From contig NZ_CP101154.1 of NCBI RefSeq assembly GCF_024298905.1, forward strand, positions 1,488,001-1,552,000: a DNA stretch of 64,000 bases, read 5' to 3'. Numbering within the stretch: position 1 is the stretch's first letter; each line of letters begins with the position of its first letter. This DNA comes from Natronomonas marina. Its GTDB lineage: Archaea > Halobacteriota > Halobacteria > Halobacteriales > Haloarculaceae. Of the stretch, positions 19,206 to 28,417 are shown piece after piece. Below the pieces are notes generated by a model. The model was not told the DNA's origin and ran no database searches. It worked only from the letters and a program-made list of their open reading frames with translations. The position numbers and the translations under genes were made by a program.

Positions 19206-20550
19206 GCGATCGAAGTCTTTCCTTAATCTCTTCGCTACTATCTTCTGATTTCAATTCGTCGTGGAAATCAATATGGTCTATTCGTTCATGTAGCTCTTCC
19301 TTCAATTGGGTTGTAAGGCTCGGATGATCTATATCAGGTACCTCAGTTTCTTCGAGGAGGCTCTCTACTTTATATAACTGGGATCCGCTTTCTCTGTGTA
19401 TATACTTCCAATCTCCTGTATGGTAGACTATTTCATGTGAATTTGTGTTAATGATTGAACAAACACCATTCCTGTCAAATTCATCATCCCGAGTTCGTTC
19501 CAATAATGATGACCCTCTGAAAGACTTAGGAATCTCTGTGTGTGCAACATCACCAATTGTGTTAGATATGTCAATATTTTGTACCGGTGCAGAAATGTCC
19601 ACCGAGCCAAACCCAGGTCCATTAATTATTAGCGGAACATGGATGAGAGGTTCCCACGGTGAATTCCCATGGCTTACTTCGCCGTGTTCACCAAATAATT
19701 CACCATGATCGGAAGTTATGAAGATAGTTGGATCACCTTGACGGGTTTCTCTGATCTCCTCAATCAATTCCCCCACCTTCTGGTCCCAATATTCAACACT
19801 TGCAGAATATAACTCTTGGATGTCCTCCAATTCCGCATCTTTTATTAAATTTTTAAAGTATCTGAATTTTCGATTCAGGCCTTGAATTCTATACTGAGAG
19901 ATAACTCCTGTGTATTCATTTGGGAGGAATTCCTCCGGAGGCAACCACGGTTCATGGGTGTCTAAATAAAATAACCACATAAAACAAGAGTCGTTTTGAG
20001 GTACCTCATTATCCAACCATTCTAAAGCAGAGTTGTTGATGACTTCTGCTGAGGGGGCTGGTCGCGCTAGTGGAAGAGGAAGATATGATACAATCGATGC
20101 TATAGTATCATGTATTTTCCCTTCACCGAAGACTTCATGAGAAACATAGCCAACACCATGAGCGGCCTTCTCGACAGTATATTCTGATTTTTCTCGTACT
20201 GCATCTAGCAGAGTATCAAAGTGGTCAAAACCTCGTTGCAATTCCATATGGGATAAATGTGGACCCACTATCTGGATATTGGGACAGAACCCTGCAGTTT
20301 TATAACCAACTTTACTGAGTTCTTCAGCAATTGTTGGAGTAGTGTTTTTTACCGATGGCTTATATTCGCCCGTTAATAACGAAGGTACAGATGCTACGGT
20401 ACCGGGTCCATTAGCAATCGCAGTTTGGTAAGCCGATCCGTTTTCTGCCAACCGGTCTATATTAGGGGTGTCCGCAGGAGAATCTGGGTTAAAGTAGGAG
20501 ATATAATCAAATCGCAAAGAGTCGGCGGTGATGAGGATTATGTCATCCAT
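19186..20550 (-). CDS. Second sulfatase-fold enzyme with Thr nucleophile
   Basis: A 454-residue enzyme without a signal peptide. Metal motif LITADSLRFDYISY is at the N-terminus. NIDRLAENGSAYQTAI is followed by TVASVPSLLTG, where Thr occupies the position of the modifiable Cys, Ala that of Pro and Val that of Arg. ITSDHGELFGEHGEVSHG gives the second metal set. It ends IKERLRSLGYIDD. I chose ATG 20550 over GTG 20562. A formylglycine sulfatase is unlikely from these residues. It overlaps the GT-C-like gene and presumably acts on the same glycan. Confidence 0.75.
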   Translation of the reverse strand: MDDIILITADSLRFDYISYFNPDSPADTPNIDRLAENGSAYQTAIANGPGTVASVPSLLTGEYKPSVKNTTPTIAEELSKVGYKTAGFCPNIQIVGPHLSHMELQRGFDHFDTLLDAVREKSEYTVEKAAHGVGYVSHEVFGEGKIHDTIASIVSYLPLPLARPAPSAEVINNSALEWLDNEVPQNDSCFMWLFYLDTHEPWLPPEEFLPNEYTGVISQYRIQGLNRKFRYFKNLIKDAELEDIQELYSASVEYWDQKVGELIEEIRETRQGDPTIFITSDHGELFGEHGEVSHGNSPWEPLIHVPLIINGPGFGSVDISAPVQNIDISNTIGDVAHTEIPKSFRGSSLLERTRDDEFDRNGVCSIINTNSHEIVYHTGDWKYIHRESGSQLYKVESLLEETEVPDIDHPSLTTQLKEELHERIDHIDFHDELKSEDSSEEIKERLRSLGYIDD

Positions 20551-20639
20551 CTCCTTGTCCACCCTTATTATGAGCTACTAATTAGAGTTTCGGAGTCAGT
20601 GTTAGCAAAACAAGAGTGTGACGTAGAATCCATCTAATA

Positions 20640-21630
20640 GCTTCTCACAGACCGGTCTGCTTCCTCAATCGTAGTTGGTGATTGCAACGACGATCCGGAG
20701 ACACAGCGAACACCTCTTTTGGTACGAGAATGCGGCTCCGGGCACGTTCGCGCCTGAGGCCGCAGTCCTTCACCGCGTCATCGGTTCGTTAGATCCTGTC
20801 CAGTTGTTGTACGTCTCTTCCGAGATTGATTGTTTCAGCTTAACGTCTTCGCTGTGTTCCTCAATTCGGTCTTCGACCCTGTACTCGTTGTCTTTCCGGT
20901 CGTCAGTGTTTCGCGGATTTTATGATGCGATTGACACGACCTCTGCGACCAGCAGATGGTTGTACCAGTCAAGTGCGTTGTAGGTGTTGTCACCGATTAT
21001 CGGGATTAGAACTGTAAAAAGTATGTTTCGAGTGAATATAGAAAATTCTCCTCTGGTGCTTGCCTACTCTCTGAACTTAGTTGGAACCGAGATTATTTGC
21101 CCGGTCGAAATATTGTACAGCTCTAGACGTAATCGTGCTCTCTCTCACGGTTGGATCATAGCATTTGAACTCATTTTCCGGGGGCCCAACCGACAATTGA
21201 ATCAATGAGTAGGTCGATTCAAGCAGGCCTTTTTGAGCGGGGTTCTCGGTGAGGTGGATAAAAACGTTGTCAACGTAGAGTTCGATATCGATGAGAAAGC
21301 AATCGACCCTTTCTCCTGATTCAAGTCGTTCATACCCGCTCCTGGATGAGACAACTTGATCTAAATCTCACCCCCTAAGAGACCCCGTAGATGCCAGTAT
21401 AGTAACAGTGGATAATTCCACGTATTAGTTCCGGATCAATGGTATCATGTTCATCCAGTCTACGCTGGGGCGAACACGCCGAATTCATGGCGGAACTCGA
21501 AGGTAATATTCTCGAACAGTGATTGCGTCTCGGTCATCCCAATATATAAGATAAGTTTACCGAAATATTGTCTCCCCGACCTATCGAACTCATCCGCCAC
21601 AGCGTTTACTTTGTTCTTTTAGTGTGCTAG
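20640..21630 (-). pseudogene. IS5-like transposase remnant B
   Basis: The minus strand carries VGDNTYNALDWYNHLLVAE near 20990, then NPRNTDDRKDNEYRVEDRI, EEHSEDVKLKQSISEETYN and, toward 20670, LCLRIVVAITNYD, the usual end of this transposase type. Stops and a lost middle make it non-functional. The right end near 21580-21640 matches the right end of remnant A. Confidence 0.65.
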
Positions 21631-21774
21631 AGGTTTAATATCATGGGTCTATATCTGATAACTCGATATCAAGTTATCTATAAGTGAGGCGCTATATTAT
21701 ATTAGTAGTAGAGCGAACCGATCATAGCTAATCAAAAGGTTATCGTCAATGCAAGTCAATATCTACGACAAATA

Positions 21775-22947
21775 ATGGACATTCTACAAGCTTCCCCCTA
21801 CTCAGCCTATCCACCTACTGTCGGAGGCGACCACCGTACCCACGGATTGATGAGCGGAAAGGATAGCGGAGATACTGTATGGAGATTTGCAAACACCAGG
21901 ATCAGTTCTGAGAAAAAGGAGGGGGAATTTGAAATTGATGACAACTATACGGAGTATCGTTATAAAAATCTAATTCATTCAGGGGTTAGTGCGTTAACTG
22001 AAAATTTGGACATCCCGAATATATATAATTCAAGCATATTGGACTTGAGTGATCCCGAATATCTTGTTGAAAGAGCTCACGAGGCACAAGTAATTATTGT
22101 CGAACGACCATGGCAGTGGAATTATATTAAGGATATCTCAAGAGATGATGCAATTCTAATCTATTCTAGCCATGACTTTCTCGCTGAGAGATTCTCATAT
22201 GTGAAAAGAACAATAGGAGGAGACCATATACTATCCAAAATAAAATCCGTTGAGCAGAAGGCTGTTGAAGAGGCAGATATGGTTATCGTAACATCAGAAA
22301 GAGATAAGAAAATGTATATAAATGAATTCAATATAAAAGATAAATATTATGTTTCCCCCAATGCGACCTATAAAAGATCTGGTTTGAAAGATAGTATAAC
22401 AGAGGTCGAAGTGAAGGGGAGGAGATTTCAAAACAGTTCAGAAAAGACATTCGCTTTATTTGTCGGGGGAGGTCATAGACCAAATATACGTGCAGTAGAA
22501 GAAATTTTTCAGATGGCAAAGATGTGTGATGAACTCATCTTTATGATTGTTGGGGATGTGTGTGATCATTTTGACGAGTCTGAAACGCCATCGAATCTCG
22601 TTTTACTTTCATTTGTTGAAGACTTGTCTAACCTATATTCTTTTGTCGATGTCGCATTAAACCCGATTATTAATGGTAGTGGGACAAATATTAAATTGTT
22701 AGAATATTTTTCATACGGGTTACCAGTGATATCAACACCGTTTGGCGCCAGAGGGATAGACGCAAAAGATGGCACCCATTATTGGGAAGCCACAATCAGT
22801 GAATTCCCAGAAGTTCTGGGTAGATACCACAGCAATCAAATATCTGGGGATAAGCTATCAAAAGAATGCAAAAATCTAATAGATAATAGACTAAATTGGG
22901 AAACTGTATCGGAAAATTTGATGAGGGAAATAAAGAACCACCGTTAA
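21775..22947 (+). CDS. GT4 family glycosyltransferase, AT-rich
   Basis: A 390-residue GT-B glycosyltransferase. The N-terminal half has MDILQASPYSAYPPTVGGDH (glycine loop) and VIIVERPWQWNYI. The C-terminal half has FALFVGGGHRPNIRAVEEI and the donor-site NGSGTNIKLLEYFSYGLPVI followed by TPFGARGID. The gene is strongly AT-rich, in contrast to the rml genes 3 kb away. Ten bases separate it from the flippase, so they form an operon and probably a transferred unit. Confidence 0.85.
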   Translation: MDILQASPYSAYPPTVGGDHRTHGLMSGKDSGDTVWRFANTRISSEKKEGEFEIDDNYTEYRYKNLIHSGVSALTENLDIPNIYNSSILDLSDPEYLVERAHEAQVIIVERPWQWNYIKDISRDDAILIYSSHDFLAERFSYVKRTIGGDHILSKIKSVEQKAVEEADMVIVTSERDKKMYINEFNIKDKYYVSPNATYKRSGLKDSITEVEVKGRRFQNSSEKTFALFVGGGHRPNIRAVEEIFQMAKMCDELIFMIVGDVCDHFDESETPSNLVLLSFVEDLSNLYSFVDVALNPIINGSGTNIKLLEYFSYGLPVISTPFGARGIDAKDGTHYWEATISEFPEVLGRYHSNQISGDKLSKECKNLIDNRLNWETVSENLMREIKNHR

Positions 22948-22957
22948 ATCCCAGAAA

Positions 22958-24382
22958 ATGGATCTTTCTATTTCTGCGTCTAAACTAACGATCTCGAGGA
23001 TTTTCTCCATCATTATTGGGTTTGCAGGAATCACCATATTTTCACAAAAGTTGGGTGCCAGTGGAATAGGGAAGTTCTTCTTATTTCAAGCAACTGTCGC
23101 GGTAAGCGGCATTATATCGGATTTGGGAGTGCAAACAGCAGCAGAGAAAAAAATAAGTGGAAAAGAAGATAAAAGAGAGTTTTTAACAGCATCAGTATTA
23201 TTAAAGATATCTACCTTGATTATTGCCTCATTTATAATATTCACCCTAAAGGCGCCTATTAATCACTTTCTCAATTTATCAGAAATTTACCTTTTGATTG
23301 TCGGAATCTGGCTAAGTGAGCTGTATAAGACTGGTATTAAAATCCTAAATGCAGAGCTCCGTGTTGGGGAGACAGCAGTCTTACGATTGTGGAGGCAAGT
23401 TTGTTGGGTTCTAGGTTCAATAATATATCTATTATTTATAAATATTTCATCAGATGGGCTTATATTAGCATTCCTTCTCTCATATCTCACTTCTATTTTC
23501 TGGATAGGAGCTAAAATCTCAATCACTCCTGGATACCCGACTAAATTCCACTTTAAATCGTTATTTGATTACGCCGCTTATAGCTATTTGGCATTTAATC
23601 TTTCTGGAGAAATATACAATTGGGCCGATACCATTTTGATAGGAATATTTCTTACCTCTGCACAAGTCGGAGCCTACGAAATTGCGTGGCGAATCTCCGG
23701 GTTATTACCAGTAATAAGTGAGGCGATCGGAACCACGATATTCGCATATATTAGTAAGGAATATTCGGATAACAATTTAGAAACTATCAAAGAAACCGCC
23801 TCAAATAGTCTAATTCCCAGTATCCTGTTACCAGTTCCCGCCTTTTTCGGTGTTATCTACCTCTCAGACGAGATACTGACTATTTTTTTCGGAAAAGAAT
23901 TTGTAATGGCATCGATTCCATTGATAATCCTATCTTCTGAAAAAATATTCAGATCCGTACACGTGATTTATGGTCATTTATTATCCGCAACAAATGAGCA
24001 AAGAATTGCAGGACGGATATCCATACTATCTTCCGCCCTGAATTTGATCATGAATATAATATTGATAAATTATATAGGGATCATAGGTGCTGCCGTAGCC
24101 ACGGCTGTCTCCGCCATAATCAATACCACACTCCACATCTACTATTCAAATCGACATATATCATTAAGCTTCCCAGTTAGAGACATACTTTGGGTCATCT
24201 TATCTAGTATGATTATGGGAATCTTAGTAGCTACAGTAGGTTCAATTTCAGATATAGATACAGGCGTTAAACTCGTTCTTATCATTATGTTTGGCGTCCT
24301 AGTGTATACGACCCTCATCTTATCAAGGGAATCAATCAGATCGGGGGCTATATCAACAGTAAAGAGATTAAAACAAACCTAG
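22958..24382 (+). CDS. Wzx-like polysaccharide flippase (MOP superfamily)
   Basis: A 474-residue integral membrane protein with about fourteen hydrophobic segments along its whole length. N-terminal ISIIIGFAGITIFSQKLGAS and GKFFLFQATVAVSGIISDLG match the polysaccharide-transport MATE-like family. It would flip a lipid-linked oligosaccharide to the outer face, where GT-C enzymes and S-layer acceptors are reached. It is immediately downstream of a GT4 gene and ends 16 bp from the convergent epimerase gene. Confidence 0.85.
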   Translation: MDLSISASKLTISRIFSIIIGFAGITIFSQKLGASGIGKFFLFQATVAVSGIISDLGVQTAAEKKISGKEDKREFLTASVLLKISTLIIASFIIFTLKAPINHFLNLSEIYLLIVGIWLSELYKTGIKILNAELRVGETAVLRLWRQVCWVLGSIIYLLFINISSDGLILAFLLSYLTSIFWIGAKISITPGYPTKFHFKSLFDYAAYSYLAFNLSGEIYNWADTILIGIFLTSAQVGAYEIAWRISGLLPVISEAIGTTIFAYISKEYSDNNLETIKETASNSLIPSILLPVPAFFGVIYLSDEILTIFFGKEFVMASIPLIILSSEKIFRSVHVIYGHLLSATNEQRIAGRISILSSALNLIMNIILINYIGIIGAAVATAVSAIINTTLHIYYSNRHISLSFPVRDILWVILSSMIMGILVATVGSISDIDTGVKLVLIIMFGVLVYTTLILSRESIRSGAISTVKRLKQT

Positions 24383-24398
24383 TGAAACCGCCGCCGTA

Positions 24399-25328
24399 TT
24401 AAATAAACGCCCTAAATTTGTCAGATAATTCCTCAACCCCCTGATCCAACGAATATGCCGTCTCAAACCCTTCCTGTCGAATTTTCTCATCGCTAACAAT
24501 ATATGAGAGCTGATTCAACTGTTCAGCCTCAGTATATCCAATTTCAACACCGGGGAAGTGCTTCTCGATAGCATCAACAACGTCCTGCAACCGCCCGTTC
24601 TGCCCGACGACGTTATATGCTTCACCATCACCTAATTCGGCACCTGCAAACAACATGGACCGAACAGCGTCCTGCACGTGTAGATACGGACGCTTTTGTT
24701 CCTCTGCGCCCTCATACACAGTCAGCGGCTCATCCATTGCGGCCAGCCACGCAAACTTATCGACGACCGTATCGAAGCGCATCCCAGTTGTCCAACCGTA
24801 TACAGTCCCCAGCCGAAGCCCAGTTAGACCAATCTCGCCGTCAAACTTCTCGAACATCTCCTGTTCCGCGGCGAGTTTCGCCTCTCCATAGGGTGATTCT
24901 GGCTCACAGTCGAACTCCTCTGTGATCTCTTCTTCCGTCCGACCATAGACAGAACAGGTTACCGCATTCACGAAATCGTCAACGCCAGCCTCCTTAGCAT
25001 CTTCAAAGAGAGCAACTGCAGCTTCGTGGTTCACATCCCATGTCTTTTCGGGGATGTCGAACGTCTCGGGCGCATTCGTGATGGCCGCTAAGTGAAAGAC
25101 CGTGTCTACGCCTTCGAGAGCCTCAGCCCGATCATCCTCGTCGCGGATGTCACCTCGGATCATGTCGTAGTCCGCGTAGGAAGGCAGGTCCCACAACGAG
25201 TGAAACCGCGGCTGTCGGTAGTTATCCAGAATCCGGATTTCCTCACCCGAGTACGCTGGGTGATCCGGAACCTCTCGAATGAGCCTTGATCCAATGTACC
25301 CCAACCCGCCTGTAACAAGTACTGTCAT
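24399..25328 (-). CDS. NAD-dependent nucleotide-sugar epimerase/dehydratase (extended SDR)
   Basis: A 309-residue extended short-chain dehydrogenase. GGLGYIGSRLI is the NAD-binding G-x2-G-x2-G. FHLAAITNAP, then CSVYG and the catalytic Y-x3-K in SPYGEAKLAAE, are present. It occupies the place of rmlB in the rml cluster, but lacks the Asp-Glu pair (T-D-E-V-Y-G) that dTDP-glucose 4,6-dehydratases use: the matching region is T-C-S-V-Y-G. I therefore call an epimerase-type SDR rather than RmlB. Last gene of the four-gene minus-strand unit starting at 27070. Confidence 0.8.
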   Translation of the reverse strand: MTVLVTGGLGYIGSRLIREVPDHPAYSGEEIRILDNYRQPRFHSLWDLPSYADYDMIRGDIRDEDDRAEALEGVDTVFHLAAITNAPETFDIPEKTWDVNHEAAVALFEDAKEAGVDDFVNAVTCSVYGRTEEEITEEFDCEPESPYGEAKLAAEQEMFEKFDGEIGLTGLRLGTVYGWTTGMRFDTVVDKFAWLAAMDEPLTVYEGAEEQKRPYLHVQDAVRSMLFAGAELGDGEAYNVVGQNGRLQDVVDAIEKHFPGVEIGYTEAEQLNQLSYIVSDEKIRQEGFETAYSLDQGVEELSDKFRAFI

Positions 25329-25343
25329 AGTGTTTAACCCCGT

Positions 25344-25526
25344 CTACTCCATCCTATACTTTTCGAGATTACCTGTGATATACTCCTGATCATCCACAGG
25401 CAATTCATCGAAGCGCCGTACCGTCTCACAACTCAATCCGGGACACTTCATAACCCGATGCCGTTCCAGTACGTTTCCGGCGATGATTGTCCCACAGTCA
25501 GGACAGGTGTCAGTGATAATTTTCAT
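25344..25526 (-). CDS. Small C2-type zinc-ribbon protein in rml operon
   Basis: A 60-residue protein. CPDCG near residue 8 and a second cysteine pair, CPGLSC, near residue 28 make a plausible zinc site, with HR between them. The remaining half (RRFDELPVDDQEYITGNLEKYRM) is probably helical. It overlaps rmlA by 4 bp (ATGA) and precedes the epimerase by 15 bp, so it is made with the sugar enzymes. I do not recognise the family; it may be a regulatory or binding partner. Confidence 0.65.
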   Translation of the reverse strand: MKIITDTCPDCGTIIAGNVLERHRVMKCPGLSCETVRRFDELPVDDQEYITGNLEKYRME

Positions 25527-26596
25527 AGTTCCAAGGACGAGTTCTGACCGATAACAAGACGGTCACCTGCGGGTTGTTTGTCTTTATTTGTCGTCACCGA
25601 TGCCTCCCGGCCAAGGAGACTATCGACGATAGTACGATCAGCTGTGATCGTATTTTCACCGATGGCCACGCTCGATTCAATGTGGACGTTATCCACTTCG
25701 CAGTTGTCTCCGATACTGGAGTACGGCCCTACGTACGCTTCCGACTTGATTCGGGTATTTTCCCCAATCGACACAGGTCCCCGCACTACCGCACCTTCTT
25801 CAACGACGGTTCCTTCGCCAATCTCTACACGGCCCGTAATTGAGGATTCGTCTTGGACTTCACCCTGTATGTCCGACTCAATGTCGTCGAGGACGAGACG
25901 GTTGGCATGCAGAACATCACCAGGCTTTCCAGTATCTTTCCACCAGCCATGGACGACGTGTGACTGAACACGATGTCCTTTATCCAGAAGCCCTTGGATG
26001 GCATCCGTAATCTCCAATTCACCACGCCATGACGGCTCCAGACCTTCAATCTGTTCGAAGATCTCCGGTGTAAAAAGGTAAATACCGATGAGGGCAAGAT
26101 TTGATGGAGGATCCTCGGGCTTTTCGACGAGTTCGGTCACGTCGCCGGCTTCGTTTCGCCCAACAATCCCGTATCGAGAGGGCTCGTCTACCTCCTGTAG
26201 ACCGATCCCTGCAGCGTATTCCTCAGCGTCGAAATCTGCGACGAGGTCTTCGATGCCCTCGCGCATCATGTCGTCTCCGAGATATACGACAAATGAATCG
26301 TCGCTGACGAAGTCACGCGCACATCCGACTGCATGCGCGAGTCCAAGGGGTTCTCCTTGAACGATATAGGTGATGTCAACGCCGAACTCCGCACCGTCCC
26401 CGAAGTACTCTTGAATTTCGTCTCGACCCTTGTTCCCCAAGATAATCCCAATCTCAGTGATACCGGCGTCCTTCAGGTCATCAACAGCGTATTCAAGGAC
26501 AGGCTTGTTCGCAATCGGAACGAGTTGTTTCGGCCCAGTATGCGTAATCGGGCGCAATCGAGATCCAGTTCCGCCTGCGAGAATAACTCCTTTCAT
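25523..26596 (-). CDS. rmlA: Glucose-1-phosphate thymidylyltransferase, long form
   Basis: A 357-residue enzyme that makes dTDP-glucose from glucose 1-phosphate and dTTP, the first step to dTDP-rhamnose. GGTGSRLRPITHTGPKQLVP (residues 8-27) is the nucleotidyltransferase signature. YLGDDMM holds the catalytic Asp and LVEKPEDPPSN follows. After about residue 230, hexapeptide-like repeats (GRVEIGEGTVVEEGAVV) form a left-handed beta-helix, as in the long archaeal type. It starts 3 bp after rmlC ends. Confidence 0.9.
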   Translation of the reverse strand: MKGVILAGGTGSRLRPITHTGPKQLVPIANKPVLEYAVDDLKDAGITEIGIILGNKGRDEIQEYFGDGAEFGVDITYIVQGEPLGLAHAVGCARDFVSDDSFVVYLGDDMMREGIEDLVADFDAEEYAAGIGLQEVDEPSRYGIVGRNEAGDVTELVEKPEDPPSNLALIGIYLFTPEIFEQIEGLEPSWRGELEITDAIQGLLDKGHRVQSHVVHGWWKDTGKPGDVLHANRLVLDDIESDIQGEVQDESSITGRVEIGEGTVVEEGAVVRGPVSIGENTRIKSEAYVGPYSSIGDNCEVDNVHIESSVAIGENTITADRTIVDSLLGREASVTTNKDKQPAGDRLVIGQNSSLEL

Positions 26597-26599
26597 GTA

Positions 26600-27070
26600 T
26601 TATTCGTGAGGAGGCTCTTCCCAGTCAAGTGGGATTTCATCAGTATCATACGGTAGTCGTTCTTCATCAGGGTCCTCGTAGTCGTAGAGGTTCGTCGGGA
26701 AATTAAGTAACAGAACCCGTTCGTCACCAACTGCTTTGAACCCGTGCCAGCAGTCCCCTGGAACACGGATTGCGTTCATATTCCCTTCCCCAATAATGTA
26801 AGTATCAACTTCGCCTTGTGTAGGTGAGTCCTGGCGGTCATCGTAGATGCCGACCTTTGCCTTTCCACGGGGGACGACAAAGTGGTCAATCTGACCGCGA
26901 TGGTGACGATGCCACGCACGGATGATTCCCGGGTACGTCTCGGAAAAATAGGACATCGTTGGTTCGTCTTCTCCCTGAAAGAACTCCCAGTCTGAGCGCC
27001 AGAGCTCAGTGAGACATCCGCGCTCGTCCGCATTAATCTGGAGTTCTTCTATTTCCACATCGTGTATCAT
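26600..27070 (-). CDS. rmlC: dTDP-4-dehydrorhamnose 3,5-epimerase-like protein
   Basis: A 156-residue cupin. GIIRAWHRHHRGQIDHFVV carries the His residues of the RmlC active site. VGIYDDRQDSP and VPGDCWHGFKAVGDERVLLL complete the beta-barrel. It would convert dTDP-4-keto-6-deoxyglucose to the L-configured sugar. First gene of the minus-strand rmlC-rmlA-zinc ribbon-SDR unit. It is divergent from the LhgO-like gene, with a 110-bp shared promoter region. Confidence 0.85.
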   Translation of the reverse strand: MIHDVEIEELQINADERGCLTELWRSDWEFFQGEDEPTMSYFSETYPGIIRAWHRHHRGQIDHFVVPRGKAKVGIYDDRQDSPTQGEVDTYIIGEGNMNAIRVPGDCWHGFKAVGDERVLLLNFPTNLYDYEDPDEERLPYDTDEIPLDWEEPPHE

Positions 27071-27180
27071 GCGCGTTCATTCTGGGCGATGCTCCAATCT
27101 CACTTACTATTTGTGATGCCGGTCATACCATTTGTCAGACAGAGCAGAACGCTCAAGATGTTACCATAGTATGAACAAAC

Positions 27181-28386
27181 ATGTCCGAATACGATGTCGC
27201 TATCGTAGGTGGTGGATGTGTTGGTTGTTCCGTGGCCTATCACTTAGCCAGCCAGACAGATTTAGAGATTTGTGTGGTTGAGAAGGAGCACCACCTTGCT
27301 GAACACCAGAGCGGACGTAACTCCGGTGTCCTTCATCCAGGGTTCAATTATCCTCCCGGTTCGCTAAAGGCAAAATTCGCAACCGAAGGAACCCGCCGAA
27401 TGAAAGAGTACTGTGAGGATAATGATATCCCTCTCGAAGAATTAGGTGTTCTTGTTGTCGCAACGGACCAAGAGGAACGAGAACGACTAACCGAAATCCA
27501 AGAACAGGCGACAGAAAACGGAGTCGAGACGGAAATCTTAGAAACCAGAGAGGAAATCCAAGAGCACGAACCACACGCTGCCGGCGAAGCTGCCCTCTAC
27601 TGCCCTGAAGCCGCCTCTGTTGACTCACAAAAGTACGTCTATTCACTTGCGGGCGATGCAGAGAACCGCGGCGTTGACTTTTACACTGGGTACGAGGTGA
27701 AGGAAATCGAAACAGTTGACGATACACATCACCTTCTCACCTCGAATGGAACAATCAGCGCGTCCTATCTCGTGAATGCTGCTGGACTATACGCTGATGA
27801 ACTTGCCCATCAGATGGGCGTTGGAGAAGAGTATCAAATCGTGCCGTTCCGCGGCGAATACTACGAACTGGTCCCTCAAAAACGTAATCTGGTGAATACG
27901 ATGATTTACCCCACGCCAGATCCAGAACTCCCGTTCTTAGGGGTTCACTTCACGCGACGAACCGACGACAAGGTGATTATCGGGCCGAATGCCGTGCTCG
28001 CGTTCGGACGGGAGGCGTACGAAAATACCCAATTCGATATTTCAGAATTAGCATCGACGTTTAAATATGAAGGCTTCTGGAAGCTCTTGGCGTCGCCGAA
28101 GATGATTGGCGTCGCGCTCAATGAGTTGAACAAGTCGTATCGAAAGGCAGCGTTCATTGAGGCATCGCAGTCTCTCGTTCCGGAAGTCGAAACAGAAGAC
28201 TTCAGAAAGAGTTACGCAGGTATTCGTGCCCAAGTTGTTCGAGATGACGGCACGCTCATCAAAGATCCACTCTTTGAGCACGGTTCGCAATCCACCCACG
28301 TATTGAATGCGGTTTCACCTGGACTCACGTCTTCACTTCCATTCGGAGACCACCTTTCAGAGGCGGTTCTGGATCAAATGGAGTAA
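27181..28386 (+). CDS. lhgO: L-2-hydroxyglutarate oxidase-like FAD oxidoreductase
   Basis: A 401-residue FAD-dependent oxidoreductase of the DAO family. VAIVGGGCVGCSVAYHLA is the dinucleotide-binding motif, and HQSGRNSGVLHPGFNYPPGS is typical of LhgO. LVNAAGLYADELA and GPNAVLAFGREAY follow. It would oxidise L-2-hydroxyglutarate to 2-oxoglutarate, feeding electrons to the chain. Its place between rmlC and rmlD is unexpected; it may act on another 2-hydroxy acid. It precedes rmlD by 31 bp on the same strand. Confidence 0.8.
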   Translation: MSEYDVAIVGGGCVGCSVAYHLASQTDLEICVVEKEHHLAEHQSGRNSGVLHPGFNYPPGSLKAKFATEGTRRMKEYCEDNDIPLEELGVLVVATDQEERERLTEIQEQATENGVETEILETREEIQEHEPHAAGEAALYCPEAASVDSQKYVYSLAGDAENRGVDFYTGYEVKEIETVDDTHHLLTSNGTISASYLVNAAGLYADELAHQMGVGEEYQIVPFRGEYYELVPQKRNLVNTMIYPTPDPELPFLGVHFTRRTDDKVIIGPNAVLAFGREAYENTQFDISELASTFKYEGFWKLLASPKMIGVALNELNKSYRKAAFIEASQSLVPEVETEDFRKSYAGIRAQVVRDDGTLIKDPLFEHGSQSTHVLNAVSPGLTSSLPFGDHLSEAVLDQME

Positions 28387-28417
28387 GATTTACGACGCCC
28401 TATACAGAGGGTAATCC

